A DNA stretch of 64,000 nt from Mycobacterium scrofulaceum (GCF_001667885.1 NZ_LZJW01000147.1:62001-126000), one strand, 5' to 3'. Counted from the first letter of the stretch, positions 54,934 to 64,000 are shown. Program-made: numbers and translations. Notes: generated by a model from the letters alone, not told the origin.

Positions 54934-57159
54934 GTGACCCTGGGACTGAGCCCGGAGCAACAGGAACTCAGCGACGCCGTCGGGCAGTTCGCCGGCCGGC
55001 ACGCGCCCATCTCGGCCACCCGCGACAGCTTCGACGACCTCGCCGCGGGGCGCCGGCCCGAATGGTGGGACGCCCTTGTCGGCAACGGATTTCACGCCGT
55101 GCACTTGCCCGAAAGCCTCGGCGGGCAGGGCGGCCGCCTGATCGACGCCGCGTGCGTCCTAGAGGCGGCGGGCAAGGCGCTGTTGCCCGGGCCGCTGCTG
55201 CCGACGGTCGCCGCGGGGGCCGTCGCCCTGCAGGCCGAGCCCTCACCGGCCGCCGAGGCGCTGCTACGCGAGCTGGCCGCCGGCCGCATCGCGGCGGTGG
55301 TGCTCCCCGACGACGGTGATTTCACCGCGCGCGCCGCGGATGGCGGATGGTCGGTGACCGGCGCATCGGAGGTCACCGCGGGCGTGTGTGCGGCGCGCAC
55401 GATCCTCGTCGCCGCGCGCACGGAGGACGACGCCGTGATCTGGGTGGTCGTCGATGCCGAGAACCCCACGGCGACAACCGAACCCATAAACGGCACCGAC
55501 CTGGTCTCCGATGTGGGCATCTTGCGGCTCGACGCCTATCCAGCGGCCGGCCCGGAGGTGCTCACCGGGATCGATCCCGACCGCGCGCGGTGCGTCACGC
55601 TGGGCCTGCTCGCCAGCGCGACGGCCGGCATCGTGCAGTGGTGCGTCGCGGCAGTCACGGCGCACCTGCGCATCCGCGAACAGTTCGGCAAGGTGATCGG
55701 CACCTTCCAGGCGTTGCAGCACAACGCCGCGATGTTGCTGGTCAGCAGCGAGCTGGCCACCGCCGCGGCCTGGGACGCCGTACGCGCTGCCGACGAGCCG
55801 ATCGACCAGCACCGCATGGCCGCCGCCGCCGCGGCCGTGATCGCGATCGCCCCGGTGCCCGACCTCGTCCTCGACGCGTTGACCATGTTCGGCGCCATCG
55901 GCTTCACCTGGGAGCATGACCTGCACCTGTACTGGCGGCGGGCGATCAGTCTCGCGGCCTCGATCGGCCCGGTGAATCGCTGGGCCCGGAGCCTGGGGTC
56001 GCTGACCTGCAACCAGCAACGCGACATGTCGGTCGACCTCGGCGACGCGGAATCGCAGTTCCGTTGCTGGGTGGCCGAGACCCTTGACGCCGCAATGCAG
56101 TTGCGCAACGACACACCGGCACCGCACGGCGACTACCCGGACCAGGCCTCGGGGCCCCAGCGCACAGTGCTCGCCGATGCTGGCCTGATCGCGCCCCACT
56201 GGCCGGCGCCGTGGGGCGTAGATGCGGGTCCCCTGAAGCAGCTCATCATCGACGAGGAGTTCGCCAAGCGACCCGGGCTGGTCCGACCCTCGCTGAACAT
56301 CGCCGAGTGGATCCTGCCCTCGGTGCTGGCCGCCGCATCAAAAGACCTGCAAGAAAAGCTCATTCCGCCGACCCAACGCGGCGAGATCCATTGGTGCCAG
56401 CTGTTCAGTGAGCCGGGCGCCGGCTCCGACCTCGCGTCGCTGACCACCCGGGCAACCAAGGTCGACGGCGGTTGGCGAATCAACGGCCACAAGATCTGGA
56501 CGTCATTGGCGCAGTACGCCGACCTCGGCGCCCTGCTGGCGCGCACCGACCCCGAAGCCAGCAAGCACCGCGGCATCGGTTACTTCATCCTCGATATGCG
56601 GTCGCCCGGCATCGAAATCCAGCCGATCAAAACCGCCACCGGGCTGGCGCACTTCAACGAGGTGTTCCTCAACGACGTGTTCGTCCCCGACGAGATGTTG
56701 CTGGGTGCCCCCACCGACGGCTGGAACCTGGCGATCGCCACCATGGCCGAAGAGCGCACGGCCATCAGCGGTTACGTAAAGTTCGACCGGGCCGCCGCAC
56801 TGCGCCGGCTTGCGGCCGAACCGGGACCGGACCGCGACGACGCGCTGCGCGCGCTCGGTGAACTCGACGCGTACACCAACGCCATCAAGGCGCTGGGGGT
56901 GCGGGAAACCATCCGCTTGCTCGACGGCCAGGCATCGGGCCCGGCGTCCTCCATCGCCAAGGTGGCGATGAACGAGCTGCTGCGCAGAACATTCGAGGCC
57001 ACCTTGCGGTTGACCGGGCGCGCGGCCATGGTGGCCGACGCCGACCCCGACATCGTGGAGCGCTACCTGCACCTGCCCGCCGAGCTGATCGGCGGAGGAA
57101 CCCGGGAGATCCAGCTGAACATCATCGCGCAGATGATCCTCGGACTACCTCGAAAGTAG
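54934..57159 (+). CDS. Double-domain acyl-CoA dehydrogenase (FadE34-like)
   Basis: 741-residue fusion of two acyl-CoA dehydrogenase units. Residues 1-360 form the first, including the motif GAIGFTWEHDLHLYWRRA near residue 328, where the catalytic Glu of this group lies. Residues 370-741 form the second, with the FAD-binding EPGAGSDLASL and INGHKIWTS and the C-terminal GGGTREIQLNIIAQMILGLP. Which half works is not clear by eye. FadE34, the family member I know, acts in steroid side-chain breakdown. It starts at GTG 54934. Confidence 0.88.
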   Translation: MTLGLSPEQQELSDAVGQFAGRHAPISATRDSFDDLAAGRRPEWWDALVGNGFHAVHLPESLGGQGGRLIDAACVLEAAGKALLPGPLLPTVAAGAVALQAEPSPAAEALLRELAAGRIAAVVLPDDGDFTARAADGGWSVTGASEVTAGVCAARTILVAARTEDDAVIWVVVDAENPTATTEPINGTDLVSDVGILRLDAYPAAGPEVLTGIDPDRARCVTLGLLASATAGIVQWCVAAVTAHLRIREQFGKVIGTFQALQHNAAMLLVSSELATAAAWDAVRAADEPIDQHRMAAAAAAVIAIAPVPDLVLDALTMFGAIGFTWEHDLHLYWRRAISLAASIGPVNRWARSLGSLTCNQQRDMSVDLGDAESQFRCWVAETLDAAMQLRNDTPAPHGDYPDQASGPQRTVLADAGLIAPHWPAPWGVDAGPLKQLIIDEEFAKRPGLVRPSLNIAEWILPSVLAAASKDLQEKLIPPTQRGEIHWCQLFSEPGAGSDLASLTTRATKVDGGWRINGHKIWTSLAQYADLGALLARTDPEASKHRGIGYFILDMRSPGIEIQPIKTATGLAHFNEVFLNDVFVPDEMLLGAPTDGWNLAIATMAEERTAISGYVKFDRAAALRRLAAEPGPDRDDALRALGELDAYTNAIKALGVRETIRLLDGQASGPASSIAKVAMNELLRRTFEATLRLTGRAAMVADADPDIVERYLHLPAELIGGGTREIQLNIIAQMILGLPRK

Positions 57160-57168
57160 GTACCGCCC

Positions 57169-58377
57169 ATGGGATTACGCGGAGAAGCCGCGATCGTCGG
57201 CTACGTCGAACTCCCGCCCGAACGGCTCAACAAGGCCTCGCTCGCGCCGTTCGCGATCGAACAATGGGCGGAGCTGTCCGCGGCCGCACTCGAGGATGCC
57301 GGCCTCCCGGGCGATGTCGTCGACGGAATCGTGGCGTCGCACCTGGCGGAGTCGGAGATCTTCGTGCCGTCGACGATCGCCGAGTACCTGGGCATCGGGG
57401 CGCGATTCGCCGAGCATGTCGACCTCGGCGGCGCCAGCGCGGCGGCCATGGTCTGGCGGGCGGCGGCGGCGATCGAATTGGGCATCTGCGACGCGGTCTT
57501 ATGTGCGCTACCGGCCCGGTACATCACCCCGTCATCGAAGAAGAAGCCCAGACCTATGGTCGACGCGATGTTCTTCGGTTCGTCGAGCAACCAATACGGT
57601 TCTCCCCAAGCCGAATTCGAGATCCCCTACGGCAACCTCGGCCAGAACGGGCCCTACGGGCAGGTCGCCCAGCGCTACGCGGCCGTCTACGGCTACGACG
57701 AGCGGGCGATGGCCAAGATCGTCGTCGACCAGCGGTTCAATGCCAACCACACCGAGGGCGCGATCTGGAAGGACAAGCCGATCACGGTCGACGACGTGCT
57801 GGCCAGCCCGGTGATCGCCGACCCCCTGCACATGCTGGAAATCGTCATGCCCTGCGTCGGGGGCGCCGCGGTCGTCGTCGCCAACGCCGATCTCGCCAGG
57901 CACGCCCGTCACCGCCCGGTGTGGATCAAGGGATTCGGTGAGCACGTGCCGTTCAAGACGCCGACGTACGCGAAGGACCTGCTGCACACCCCGATCGCCG
58001 AGGCGGCCGACACGGCGTTCGCGATGACGGAGCTGAGCCGCCAGCAGATGGACATGGTGTCGATCTACGACTGCTACACGATCACCGTGCTGCTGTCGCT
58101 GGAGGACGCGGGGTTCTGCGAGAAGGGCAAGGGCATGGAGTTCGTCGCGAACCACGACCTCACCTTCCGCGGCGACTTTCCGCTCAACACCGCGGGCGGG
58201 CAACTCGGCTTCGGCCAGGCGGGCCTGGCCGGCGGCATGCACCACGTCTGCGACGCCACCCGGCAGATCATGGGCCGGGCCGGCGCGGCACAGATCAATG
58301 ACTGTCACCGCGCCTTCGTGTCCGGCAACGGCGGGATTCTGTCGGAACAAACCACGCTGATCCTCGAGGGGGACTGA
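57169..58377 (+). CDS. Thiolase-like lipid-transfer protein, no nucleophilic Cys
   Basis: 402-residue thiolase-fold protein of the SCP2/Ltp group. Where thiolases have the nucleophilic Cys (GCAS) this one has GGAS at residues 87-90. The usual HDCFT motif is YDCYT near residue 300, with Tyr in place of His. These are the features I recall for Ltp2-type retro-aldolases, which work with a DUF35 partner; the next gene is such a partner, 7 bp on. So an aldol cleavage of a beta-hydroxyacyl-CoA is the likely reaction. Nine bp separate it from fadE. Confidence 0.82.
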   Translation: MGLRGEAAIVGYVELPPERLNKASLAPFAIEQWAELSAAALEDAGLPGDVVDGIVASHLAESEIFVPSTIAEYLGIGARFAEHVDLGGASAAAMVWRAAAAIELGICDAVLCALPARYITPSSKKKPRPMVDAMFFGSSSNQYGSPQAEFEIPYGNLGQNGPYGQVAQRYAAVYGYDERAMAKIVVDQRFNANHTEGAIWKDKPITVDDVLASPVIADPLHMLEIVMPCVGGAAVVVANADLARHARHRPVWIKGFGEHVPFKTPTYAKDLLHTPIAEAADTAFAMTELSRQQMDMVSIYDCYTITVLLSLEDAGFCEKGKGMEFVANHDLTFRGDFPLNTAGGQLGFGQAGLAGGMHHVCDATRQIMGRAGAAQINDCHRAFVSGNGGILSEQTTLILEGD

Positions 58378-58384
58378 TTCAACC

Positions 58385-58798
58385 ATGGTCACCTTCGAGC
58401 GCCCGATGCCCGTCAAAACGCCGACCAGCGCGCCGTTTTGGGACGCACTGGCGCAGCATCGCATCGTCATCCAGTATTCGCCGTCGCTGCAGAGCTACGT
58501 GTTCTACCCGCGGGTGCGCGCGCCGCGCACGCTCGCCGACGACCTGGAATGGCGAGAGATCTCCGGAATGGGAACGTTGTACTCGTTCACCGTGGCGCGC
58601 CGGCCGGTCAGCCCGCACTTCGCCGACGCCGTCCCGCAGCTGCTGGCTATCGTCGAATGGGACGAGGGGCCAAGGTTTTCCACTGAGATGGTCAACGTCG
58701 ACCCCGCCGACCTCAGGGTCGGAATGCGGGTGCAGCCGGTGTTCTTCGACTACCCGGAGCACGACGTCACGATGCTGCGCTACGCGCCGGCCGACTGA
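58385..58798 (+). CDS. DUF35 OB-fold protein, zinc-ribbon cysteines missing
   Basis: 137-residue partner-type protein with a helical start, a degenerate rubredoxin-like part and an OB fold (GTLYSFTVARRPVSPHFADA, PQLLAIVEWDEGPRFSTEMV). The four Cys of the usual zinc ribbon are absent; YSPSLQSYVFYPR stands where a CxxC ribbon would be. In known cases DUF35 proteins bind and activate thiolase-like proteins. It follows the thiolase-like gene by 7 bp, so the two should form a complex. Confidence 0.85.
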   Translation: MVTFERPMPVKTPTSAPFWDALAQHRIVIQYSPSLQSYVFYPRVRAPRTLADDLEWREISGMGTLYSFTVARRPVSPHFADAVPQLLAIVEWDEGPRFSTEMVNVDPADLRVGMRVQPVFFDYPEHDVTMLRYAPAD

Positions 58799-58949
58799 CC
58801 GAGTGCGCGGGCCATTCCCGTCCTCGGTGGGCCCGACGTCCGGTGTCACCCGCGAACCTGGCGGACTGCTTGGAAAGTGTTGGCAGAACGGTGTGTTGCG
58901 CTATCGCCCGATTATCCTGGACTGAACAATCTCGTTTGGGAGGCAAACG

Positions 58950-59915
58950 GTGCGTGCGCGATCCACCGGGCCGTCCGTGCCCGAAATCGCGGACACCGGC
59001 GTCAGGTCGCATGTGCGAGCCGGCAGCGTCGTGTTGTTGGCCATCGTTGCCAGCGCGATGATCACGTCGATCCTGCTCTACATCGATGGTGCTGCCGTCC
59101 AGCGGGTTTCGAGTGACGCACCGCCGACCGGCGATGGAAGCGCCGTTACGCTGGACGTCGAGAGCATCCAGTCCAATTACACGGTGCTGCAGGGCAACCT
59201 GTCGATTTCCCCCGGGTCTGCGCTGCTCGATCCGGCCACCGACAGCCTCAAGCAAGATCTCACCGTCGATGTCACCTCCGTCACCACTCCGGTCACGCGG
59301 ACCTGGCCCAAGGGCACGCTGCCGGGGGTTATCCCAGTCCCGCTGACCCTGGCCCGTGACGTGGAACGCTGGCCGTTCGACCGGTATTACATGGGCCCGA
59401 TCAGGGTGGAATTGTTTGTCGGCGCCGCGAAGACACCCGAGCGCGCCGCGGTGTCGATCGTCGACCGGCTACCCGGTTGGAGATTCCGCGCGTCAGGACC
59501 GAGCAAATCCAAACCCTTTCCCGCCTACAAGGTAGAGATGCGGCGATCGGCGAGCACCATGGTGTTCGCGATCGTCATCCTGTGCATTCTCGTCGCGATC
59601 GCGGGGGCGGCGGTGTTCGTCGCCGTGCAGACGCTGCGGGACCGACGTAGGTTTCAGTCGCCCATGATGGCCTGGTACGCGGCGATGTTGTTCGCTGTCG
59701 TTCCACTGCGGAACGCGCTTCCGGGATCACCGGCGTTCGGCAGCTGGATCGACATGACGATCGTTCTGTGGGTGCTCGTCGCCTTGGTGGTCTCGATGCT
59801 GCTGTACATCGCGTCCTGGTGGCGGCATCTGCGGCCGGCATCGGGCGCGGACGCCCCGACTGGTCACGGCGAGCCCGAGGGACTATTAGTCCCTACTGTC
59901 AGGCCAGCGAGGTAA
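58950..59915 (+). CDS. DUF4436 membrane protein
   Basis: 321-residue protein with a helix near residues 27-45 (AGSVVLLAIVASAMITSILL), an outside domain of about 150 residues and three closing helices (MVFAIVILCILVAIAGAAVF, MMAWYAAMLFAVVPLRNALP, MTIVLWVLVALVVSMLL). It fits the actinobacterial DUF4436 family. It starts at GTG 58950 after GGGAGG. No function is known to me; it separates the upstream catabolic genes from the amidohydrolase. Confidence 0.8.
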   Translation: MRARSTGPSVPEIADTGVRSHVRAGSVVLLAIVASAMITSILLYIDGAAVQRVSSDAPPTGDGSAVTLDVESIQSNYTVLQGNLSISPGSALLDPATDSLKQDLTVDVTSVTTPVTRTWPKGTLPGVIPVPLTLARDVERWPFDRYYMGPIRVELFVGAAKTPERAAVSIVDRLPGWRFRASGPSKSKPFPAYKVEMRRSASTMVFAIVILCILVAIAGAAVFVAVQTLRDRRRFQSPMMAWYAAMLFAVVPLRNALPGSPAFGSWIDMTIVLWVLVALVVSMLLYIASWWRHLRPASGADAPTGHGEPEGLLVPTVRPAR

Positions 59916-60015
59916 ATTCAGCGTCCTCTGGACCGGCCCTCGAAAGCGCAGCAGAGCGTTTGCCAGCCAGAGTGTTCGGATCTCCGCGACGCCTCAGTGG
60001 TATCGGCATCCGGCG

Positions 60016-60043
60016 TTGACACTGCGACCGCCGACATTATCTA
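60016..60043 (+). promoter_or_regulatory. SigA-like promoter before the amidohydrolase
   Basis: TTGACA and TATCTA are 16 bases apart, 30 bases before the ATG at 60073, with GAGGAG as ribosome site. The -35 is perfect and the -10 is fair. Confidence 0.55.
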
Positions 60044-60072
60044 CTAGTCACTATCCCGGTGAGGAGCGCGGC

Positions 60073-61410
60073 ATGAACAAGGACGACCTGATCCTGATCA
60101 GCGTGGATGACCACATCGCCGAACCCGCCGACATGTTCGACGCACACGTCCCCGCGAAATACAAAGACCGAGCCCCCCGGGTGGTCACGGAACCCGACGG
60201 CGTCCAACAGTGGTACTACGGTGAGGTCCGCGGCCGGAACATGGGCCTGAACGCCGTCGCCGGCAAGCCCCGCGAGATGTACAACATCGACGCCTCCCGC
60301 TACGACGAGATGCGCCCCGGATGCTTCAACGTCGACGAGCGGGTCCGCGACATGAATGCCGGCGGGCAGCTGGCGGGCCTCAACTTCCCGAACTTCACCG
60401 GCTTCTCGGGACAGGTGCTCAACCAGGGCCCCGACCGTGAGGTCAACCTGGTGATGATCAAGGCCTACAACGACTGGCACATCGACGAGTGGTGCGCCGC
60501 CTACCCCGGCCGGTTCATCCCCTGCGGCATCCTGCCGCTGTTCGACGTGGCCGAGGCGGCCAAGGAAGTCAAACGCCTCGCCGACAAGGGATGCCACGCG
60601 GTGACGTTCTCGGAGAATCCGGAAGCGCTGCAGATGCCCAGCATTCACACGAAGTACTGGTACCCGCTGTTCGAGGCCGTCTGCGAGAACAAGACGGTGC
60701 TGTGCACGCACGTCGGCTCCGCGTCGCGGTCCCCGCAGGTGTCGACCGACGCCCCGCCAAGCGTGCAGATGACGGCGTCATCGATGATGAGCATGTTCAC
60801 CTTCACCGAGCTGATCTGGGCGGAGTTCTGGGCGGACTTCCCGCAACTGAAGTTCTCGCTCACCGAGGGCGACGTCGGCTGGATACCGTACTTCCTGTGG
60901 CGGGCCGAGCACGTCTACAACCGTCATTCGGGGTGGACGCTGGCCAAGTTCCCGCCCGGTTACAGCGGTCCGGCCGACGTGTTCCGGCGGCACTTCTACA
61001 CCTGCTTCATCAGCGACAAGGTCGGCGTGCGCAACATGGACTGGTTCAACGAGGACATGCTGTGCTGGGAGTCCGACTTCCCCCATTCGGACAGCAACTG
61101 GCCGTTCGCGCCGGAGGACGTGATCGAGACCATGGGGCACCTCGACGACTCCGTCATCGACAAGATCACCCACGAAAACGCCATGGCCGCCTACTCTTTC
61201 GATCCGTTCCGGCACATCCCGAAGGAACGCGCCCGGGCCGGCAACCTGCGCGCCCAGGCTACCGATGTCGACGTGGTGACCCACGTCGGCCGGCGGGCCA
61301 GCCAGCGTGACCGCGACGCCTGGACCCGGATGACCCAGTTCGCCCTGCAGTCGCAGGTGACGGCCGAGGCTTCCGGAATCGCCGGGCGCGCCACCACCCT
61401 GGGCAATTGA
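60073..61410 (+). CDS. Amidohydrolase-2 family decarboxylase/hydrolase
   Basis: 445-residue TIM-barrel enzyme of the ACMSD-like amidohydrolase group. VDDHIAEPADMFD holds the first metal ligand, CTHVGSASRSP near residue 216 the middle one, and ESDFPHSDSNWPF near residue 334 the Asp. Mycobacteria have many such proteins in steroid and lipid catabolic clusters. The metal site is intact; the substrate is unknown. It overlaps or abuts the CaiB gene and has its own promoter candidate. Confidence 0.85.
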   Translation: MNKDDLILISVDDHIAEPADMFDAHVPAKYKDRAPRVVTEPDGVQQWYYGEVRGRNMGLNAVAGKPREMYNIDASRYDEMRPGCFNVDERVRDMNAGGQLAGLNFPNFTGFSGQVLNQGPDREVNLVMIKAYNDWHIDEWCAAYPGRFIPCGILPLFDVAEAAKEVKRLADKGCHAVTFSENPEALQMPSIHTKYWYPLFEAVCENKTVLCTHVGSASRSPQVSTDAPPSVQMTASSMMSMFTFTELIWAEFWADFPQLKFSLTEGDVGWIPYFLWRAEHVYNRHSGWTLAKFPPGYSGPADVFRRHFYTCFISDKVGVRNMDWFNEDMLCWESDFPHSDSNWPFAPEDVIETMGHLDDSVIDKITHENAMAAYSFDPFRHIPKERARAGNLRAQATDVDVVTHVGRRASQRDRDAWTRMTQFALQSQVTAEASGIAGRATTLGN

Positions 61411-61412
61411 AC

Positions 61413-63746
61413 GTGGCAGCCCGAGCGCCGTTCGCGGCCTGGCGCGTGCTGGAGTTGTCCAACGGAATCGCGGTGTCCTACTGCGGCAAGATGTTCGCCG
61501 ACGCCGGCGCCGACGTCGTGAAAGTCGAGTCTGGGCAGGGTGATTCGGTGCGCGCCCGGTCGGCCGGCGGACCGCCGGGAGCGCTGTTCGACTATCTGGC
61601 CGCGGGCAAGAGGTCGGTGGCCGATGACGGCCGTTCGGAAGCCGCCGCCCTGCTGGCCGGCGCCGACATCGTGCTCACCGACCTGACCGACGGATGGACG
61701 CTCGATCGGATCACGGCCCACACCGGCCCGGCGGCGGTGGTGGCGGCCGTGACGCCGTTCGGCACGACGGGACCCTATGTGGACGACCGCGTGGCGGCCA
61801 ACGAGTTCATCCTGCAGGCGCTGTGCGGCTCGACCGCCGGCCGGGGCTGGCAAGAGGACGAACCGGTGCAGGCCGGTGGCCAGCTCGGTGAGTGGTTGGC
61901 GGGCACGTTCGCCGCGGCGGTGGCGGCGGCGACCGCGCGGCATGCCGCGCGAAGCGGCCGCGGGGAGATCATCGACGTCTCGACGTACGAAGCGATGGTG
62001 ATCGCGATGGGTGGCCTGTCCGCCATGTCGGCCAGCGTGCTGGGGGCGGATTCGCTTCTGGGGCAACGCAGTCTGGAGCTGCCGTCGATCGTGCCCACCG
62101 CCGACGGGCTGGTCGGCTTCTGCACCATCACGGCGCAGCAGTTCCAGGATTTCCTGGTGCTGATCGATCGTGCCGATCTGCTCGATGACGCCGATCTCGC
62201 CTCTTTCGACGGGCGCGTCGCCCGCCGCGACGAATTCCTCGACATGGTCACGCAGTGGACCCAGTCACGCACCACGCAGGAGATCGTCGACCTCGCCGTC
62301 GCCTTCCGCATCCCGGTGGCCCCGATCGCGACGCCGGAAATGCTGCCCGAGATCGACCATTTCGTGGAGCGGGGTGTGTTCGTTCGATCAGGGGCCGGGG
62401 TGTTGCAGCCGAGGGTCCCGTATCGCAGTGAGGCGATCGCAACCAAGCCGCCCGGGCGGGCCCCCCGGCTGGGCGCTGACGATGGAAAGGTGCACTGGCC
62501 GCCGCGATCCCATCCGGTCGGCGGCAGCGGCAACGATGCACTGCCCTTGGCCGACACCCGGGTCACCGACTTCACCGCGTTCTGGGCGGGGCCGGTCGCG
62601 ACGCAACTGCTGGGCGCCCTGGGCGCCGACGTGATCAAAGTCGAGGGCGTTCGCCGGCCCGACGGCATGAGGTTCTCCGCCGGCCGGCCACCGAGCTGGG
62701 AGCAGTGGTGGGAATGGGGCCCGGTGTTCCTGTGCAGCAACAACAACAAGCGCGGCGTCAGCGTCGAATTGAGCACCGAGGCGGGGCGGGGCATCGCGTT
62801 GGAGCTGGTCGCCGCAAGCGATCTGGTGATCGAAAACTTCTCACCCCGGGTGATGACGAACTTCGGCCTGACCTGGGATGCCGTGCGCGCGGCCAATCCG
62901 CGCGCCATCATGGTGCGGATGCCGGCCTTCGGCCTCGACGGCCCTTGGCGCGACCGCGTTGGCTTCGCCCAGACCATGGAGCAGGCGACCGGCATGGCGT
63001 GGATGACCGGACACGCCGACGGCCCCCCGGTGATTCCGCGCGGCGTCTGCGACCCGATCGCCGGCTTGCACGCGGCCTTCGCCGCGGTCGCCGCGCTGGT
63101 GGTCCGCGACCGCGACGGGACCGGGATGCACGTCGAATCAACCATGGTGGAGGCGGCGCTGAACGTGGCCGCCGAGATGCTGGTGGAATACTCACACAAC
63201 GGGATCGCGATGCGCCGCAACGGGAATCGCGGCCCCGAAGCCAACCCTCAAGGGGTGTACCGCTGCCGCGGAGACGACGACTGGGTCGCGCTGGCCGCGA
63301 TGGATGACGCCGCACGGGCGGGCTTGGCCGGGCTCCTCGGCCGGCCGGACCTCGCCGCGAACGACTGGCGGGAGCAACCGGACGCGATCGACAAACTGAT
63401 CTCCGACTGGACCGTGCGGCGACCGCCGGCAGAGGCGGTCGACACGCTGCGCGCGGCGGGGGTGGCCGCGGCGCGCGTCACGCCGGCCCCAGAATTGCTG
63501 CGTGACCGGCATTTGCACGCCCGCGGCTTCTGGGAGTCGGTCGACCATCCGGTGGCCGGTTCCTTCCTGTGCACCGGGATGCCGTTCGTGTTCCTCGGCA
63601 AACCGCGGCGCTGGATTCGCCGGGTTCCGCCGCTGTACGGCCAACACACCAGCGAGGTGCTGACGGGTCTGTTGGGGCGCAGCCCGAAAGACCTGTCAGA
63701 ACTGCGGCAGTCGGGAACCATCGCCGCGCGGCCGGCGGGACTATGA
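61413..63746 (+). CDS. Double-domain CaiB/BaiF CoA-transferase
   Basis: 777-residue fusion of two class III CoA-transferase units. The first half (1-about 375) has GADVVKVESGQGDSVRARS and EIIDVSTYEA; the second (about 378-777) has GADVIKVEGVRRPDGMRFS and MHVESTMVEAALN. The IDVS region of the first half becomes VEST in the second, so the halves may differ in activity. It would move CoA between acids or racemise an acyl-CoA. It starts at GTG 61413; a TTG at 61407 overlapping the upstream TGA would add two residues. Confidence 0.87.
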   Translation: MAARAPFAAWRVLELSNGIAVSYCGKMFADAGADVVKVESGQGDSVRARSAGGPPGALFDYLAAGKRSVADDGRSEAAALLAGADIVLTDLTDGWTLDRITAHTGPAAVVAAVTPFGTTGPYVDDRVAANEFILQALCGSTAGRGWQEDEPVQAGGQLGEWLAGTFAAAVAAATARHAARSGRGEIIDVSTYEAMVIAMGGLSAMSASVLGADSLLGQRSLELPSIVPTADGLVGFCTITAQQFQDFLVLIDRADLLDDADLASFDGRVARRDEFLDMVTQWTQSRTTQEIVDLAVAFRIPVAPIATPEMLPEIDHFVERGVFVRSGAGVLQPRVPYRSEAIATKPPGRAPRLGADDGKVHWPPRSHPVGGSGNDALPLADTRVTDFTAFWAGPVATQLLGALGADVIKVEGVRRPDGMRFSAGRPPSWEQWWEWGPVFLCSNNNKRGVSVELSTEAGRGIALELVAASDLVIENFSPRVMTNFGLTWDAVRAANPRAIMVRMPAFGLDGPWRDRVGFAQTMEQATGMAWMTGHADGPPVIPRGVCDPIAGLHAAFAAVAALVVRDRDGTGMHVESTMVEAALNVAAEMLVEYSHNGIAMRRNGNRGPEANPQGVYRCRGDDDWVALAAMDDAARAGLAGLLGRPDLAANDWREQPDAIDKLISDWTVRRPPAEAVDTLRAAGVAAARVTPAPELLRDRHLHARGFWESVDHPVAGSFLCTGMPFVFLGKPRRWIRRVPPLYGQHTSEVLTGLLGRSPKDLSELRQSGTIAARPAGL

Positions 63747-63747
63747 C

Positions 63748-64000
63748 ATGGCGGTCACCCTGTGCGTGCCGCCCCGCGCCGGTGAATTGTGCGCACCCGT
63801 CCGCTTCCTGCTGCGCCAGGACTCCGTGGTGATGGAATTGACCGCCCGGCACCGGATCACCAGCGTCGAGTGGGATGAGAGCGAGCATGCCGTGGTGATG
63901 GTCGTCGAGATCACCGATCCGCAGACGGCGCGGCCGGTGGACGTGCGGATCGATGTGGTCGATACCGGCGCGGCGTTCGCCGATGCCCGGACCACGAAGA
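63748..64000 (+). CDS. Hypothetical protein, cut by the window end
   Basis: First 84 codons of a gene that runs past base 64000. ATG 63748 follows the CaiB stop by one base and opens MAVTLCVPPRAGELCAPVRF; the frame shows no signal peptide. I do not recognise the family. It is probably in the same operon as the CoA-transferase. Confidence 0.65.
   Translation, partial: MAVTLCVPPRAGELCAPVRFLLRQDSVVMELTARHRITSVEWDESEHAVVMVVEITDPQTARPVDVRIDVVDTGAAFADARTTK

Overview
The window is high-GC actinobacterial DNA, almost certainly from a Mycobacterium. The first 31 kb follows the gene order I remember from M. tuberculosis running away from oriC: yidC, jag, rsmG, parA, parB, Rv3916c, cwlM, trxC, trxB2, rsmA, sigM, murJ (Rv3910), Rv3909, mutT4, pcnA, Rv3906c, then the Rv3900c/Rv3899c, Rv3898c/Rv3897c and Rv3896c equivalents, eccB2 and eccC2. 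Two perfect parS sites lie inside rsmG and parA. No tRNA, rRNA, CRISPR array or insertion sequence was seen. Comparisons with M. tuberculosis and other families are from memory; no search was run.

Layout. 1-5.3 kb: membrane insertase, RNA-binding Jag, rRNA methylase and the chromosome partition system. 5.3-16.3 kb (minus strand): cell-wall regulator CwlM, thioredoxin pair, SigM with its anti-sigma factor, the MurJ flippase fused to a pseudokinase, a large exported partner and a Nudix hydrolase, mostly joined by 4-8 bp overlaps. 16.3-25.2 kb: two small membrane proteins, the CCA-adding enzyme, a calcium-repeat protein and a set of ESX-associated genes including a decayed gene copy. 25.2-30.9 kb: eccB2 and a full-length eccC2. 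There the ESX-2 locus stops: the next gene is a convergent mmpL whose 3' end overlaps eccC2, and no PE, PPE, Esx, EspG, EccD, MycP, EccE or EccA gene follows within the remaining 33 kb.

30.9-64 kb is accessory and catabolic. It holds an MmpL transporter, a two-component system, a Rieske oxygenase with a D-aminoacylase-type amidohydrolase, an XRE regulator facing a reductase, two phosphotransferases around a TetR gene, a STAS/HATPase switch, a catalase-like peroxidase coupled to a cytochrome b561, a class I aldolase, a triple-DUF190 protein, a sulfotransferase/DUF1214 pair, and finally an acyl-CoA catabolic cluster: a double-domain acyl-CoA dehydrogenase, a thiolase-like protein without the nucleophilic cysteine, a DUF35 OB-fold partner, an amidohydrolase and a double CaiB CoA-transferase. 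Several regulators have perfect inverted repeats in adjacent control regions.

The observations most worth following are the orphan EccB2-EccC2 pair with its decayed neighbour, the thiolase-like/DUF35 pair that looks like a retro-aldolase of the Ltp2 type, the exported peroxidase with its own membrane cytochrome, and the set of candidate operators.
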